A stretch of 64,000 nucleotides of DNA from Emydura subglobosa (taxonomy: Eukaryota > Chordata > Testudines > Chelidae): assembly GCA_007922225.1 (NCBI GenBank), contig ML679989.1, forward strand, positions 22,420,838-22,484,837, given 5' to 3'. A program made the translations under genes and the position numbers. Of the stretch, positions 63,115 through 64,000 are shown piece after piece; the first letter of the stretch is position 1; every line of letters starts with the position of its first letter. The notes below the pieces were generated by a model, which saw only the letters and a list, made by a program, of their open reading frames with translations, ran no database searches and had not been told where the DNA came from.

Positions 63115-64000
63115 CCACGGAGAGTGTCTCCTACAATTTCCTGGTGCAAGTGCTGGAACAACCAACTAGGGGCCATGCTTCTCTTGACCTGCTGCTCACA
63201 AACAGGGAAGATTTGGTAGGGGAATTAGAAGTGGGTGGCAACTTAGGCAGCAGTGACCATGAGATGGTCGAGTTCAGGATCCTGACCAAAGGAAGAAAGG
63301 AGAACAGCAGGATACGGACCATGGACTTCAGAAAAGCGGACTTTGACTCCCTCAGGGAACTGATGGGCAGGATTCCCTGGGAGTCTAATATGCAGGGGAA
63401 AGGAACCCAAGAGAGCTGGCTGTATTTTAAAGAGACCTTATTGAGGGCACAGGAGCAAACTATTCCGATGTGCAGAAAGAATAGCAATATGGTAGGCATC
63501 CAGCTTGGCTTAACAAAGATGTCCTTGGAGAACTTAAATGCAAAAAAGAAGCTTACAAGAAGTGGAAGCTTGGTCAGATGACTAGGGAGGATTATAAAAA
63601 CACTACTCGAACATGCAAGAATGAAATCAGGAAGGCCAAAGCGCAATTGGAGTTGCAACTAGCAAGGGACGTGAAGGGGAACAAGAAGGGTTTCTACAGG
63701 CATGTTGCCAACAAGAGGAAGATTCGGGAAAGTGTGGGCCCTTACAGAAAGAGGGAGGCAACCTAGTGACAGAGGATGTGGAGAAAGCTGAGGTACTCAA
63801 TGCCTTTTTTGCCTCTGTCTTCACAGACAAGATCAGCTCCCAGACTACGGTACTGGGTGGCACAGAATGGGAAGGAGGCGAACATCCCACAGTGCTGAAG
63901 GAACAGCTCCAAGACTATTTAGAAGGATTAGACATACACAAGTCCATGGGGCTGGATGCAATGCACCCGAGGGTGCTGAGGGAGTTGGCTGAGGTGATTT
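63115..64000 (+). mobile_element. CR1 LINE, endonuclease/RT junction region, runs off the right edge
   Basis: Plus-strand CR1 ORF2. It begins in the endonuclease domain with '[20 protein letters not shown]' and the catalytic [10 protein letters not shown] (AGT GAC CAT at 63252-63260). It continues through the linker ('[20 protein letters not shown]') and, after frame changes near 63500-63580, 'KNEIRKAKAQLELQLARDVK' and the start of the RT region. The element was still running at 64000 ('MHPRVLRELAEV'). Frame breaks show that it is inactive. Confidence 0.94.

Noticed and set aside
63131..63658. 175-codon open frame on minus
   Set aside because: Antisense shadow of CR1 ORF2 on the plus strand.
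1..64000. CRISPR arrays, operons, bacterial-type regulatory elements
   Set aside because: The window is vertebrate genomic DNA; regular short repeats with unique spacers were not seen.

Overview
This is vertebrate nuclear DNA, most likely from a turtle, with a crocodilian as the alternative. The reasons are many CR1 LINE fragments ending in ATTCTATGATTCTATGA-type tails, MIR/CORE-SINE copies, Penelope-like 3' ends, hAT and Harbinger DNA transposons, and a run of single-exon class II olfactory receptor (OR) sequences. There are no operons, tRNA genes, rRNA genes or CRISPR arrays. The species assignment is inference from repeat types, not from a search.

The gene content is an olfactory receptor graveyard. 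Ten OR-derived stretches were found: 1.5 kb (-, fragment), 7.6-8.5 kb (-), 9.4-10.4 kb (-), 22.9-23.9 kb (-), 30.9-31.1 kb (-, fragment), 35.05-35.66 kb (+, OR14-like), 37.3-37.5 kb (+, fragment), 49.9-50.9 kb (-, OR10G-like, with a 60-bp stray OR piece at 51.1 kb), 56.2-56.8 kb (-, OR10G-like) and 60.7-61.2 kb (-). None has an intact reading frame as read here. The nearest to intact is the 22.9-23.9 kb copy, which needs only one missing base explained. The 49.3-50.7 and 54.9-56.85 kb segments are paralogous duplicates whose OR copies broke independently.

Two endogenous retroviruses are present, both on the minus strand. ERV-A (12.4 to about 17.0 kb) has one LTR, an 18-nt primer-binding site matching tRNA-Arg(CCG), a roughly 1-kb leader and a broken gag; it lacks pol, env and a second LTR. 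ERV-B (38.2-42.85 kb) has two LTRs, a polypurine tract, a tRNA-Trp primer-binding site, a small RNase H remnant and a decayed env. In ERV-B the homology to tRNA-Trp runs about 20 nt beyond the normal 18-nt site and reaches the point where the internal deletion begins. That is the most unusual structure in the window.

The remainder is repeats: CR1 fragments at about 0, 4, 5-6.5, 9, 18-20, 21-23, 28, 36, 55.5, 58 and 63-64 kb; a Harbinger-like element with a two-exon Myb/SANT-like gene remnant (25-27.3 kb); a Penelope-like element with a GIY-YIG domain (32.3-33.1 kb); a hAT MITE nested in CR1 with clean target-site duplication (5.9-6.2 kb); palindromic MITEs; MIRs; a G-rich minisatellite (29.3-29.7 kb); and a 100-N assembly gap at 45,338-45,437. 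I found no convincing new cellular system; the findings concern retroviral structure, nested transposition and OR decay.
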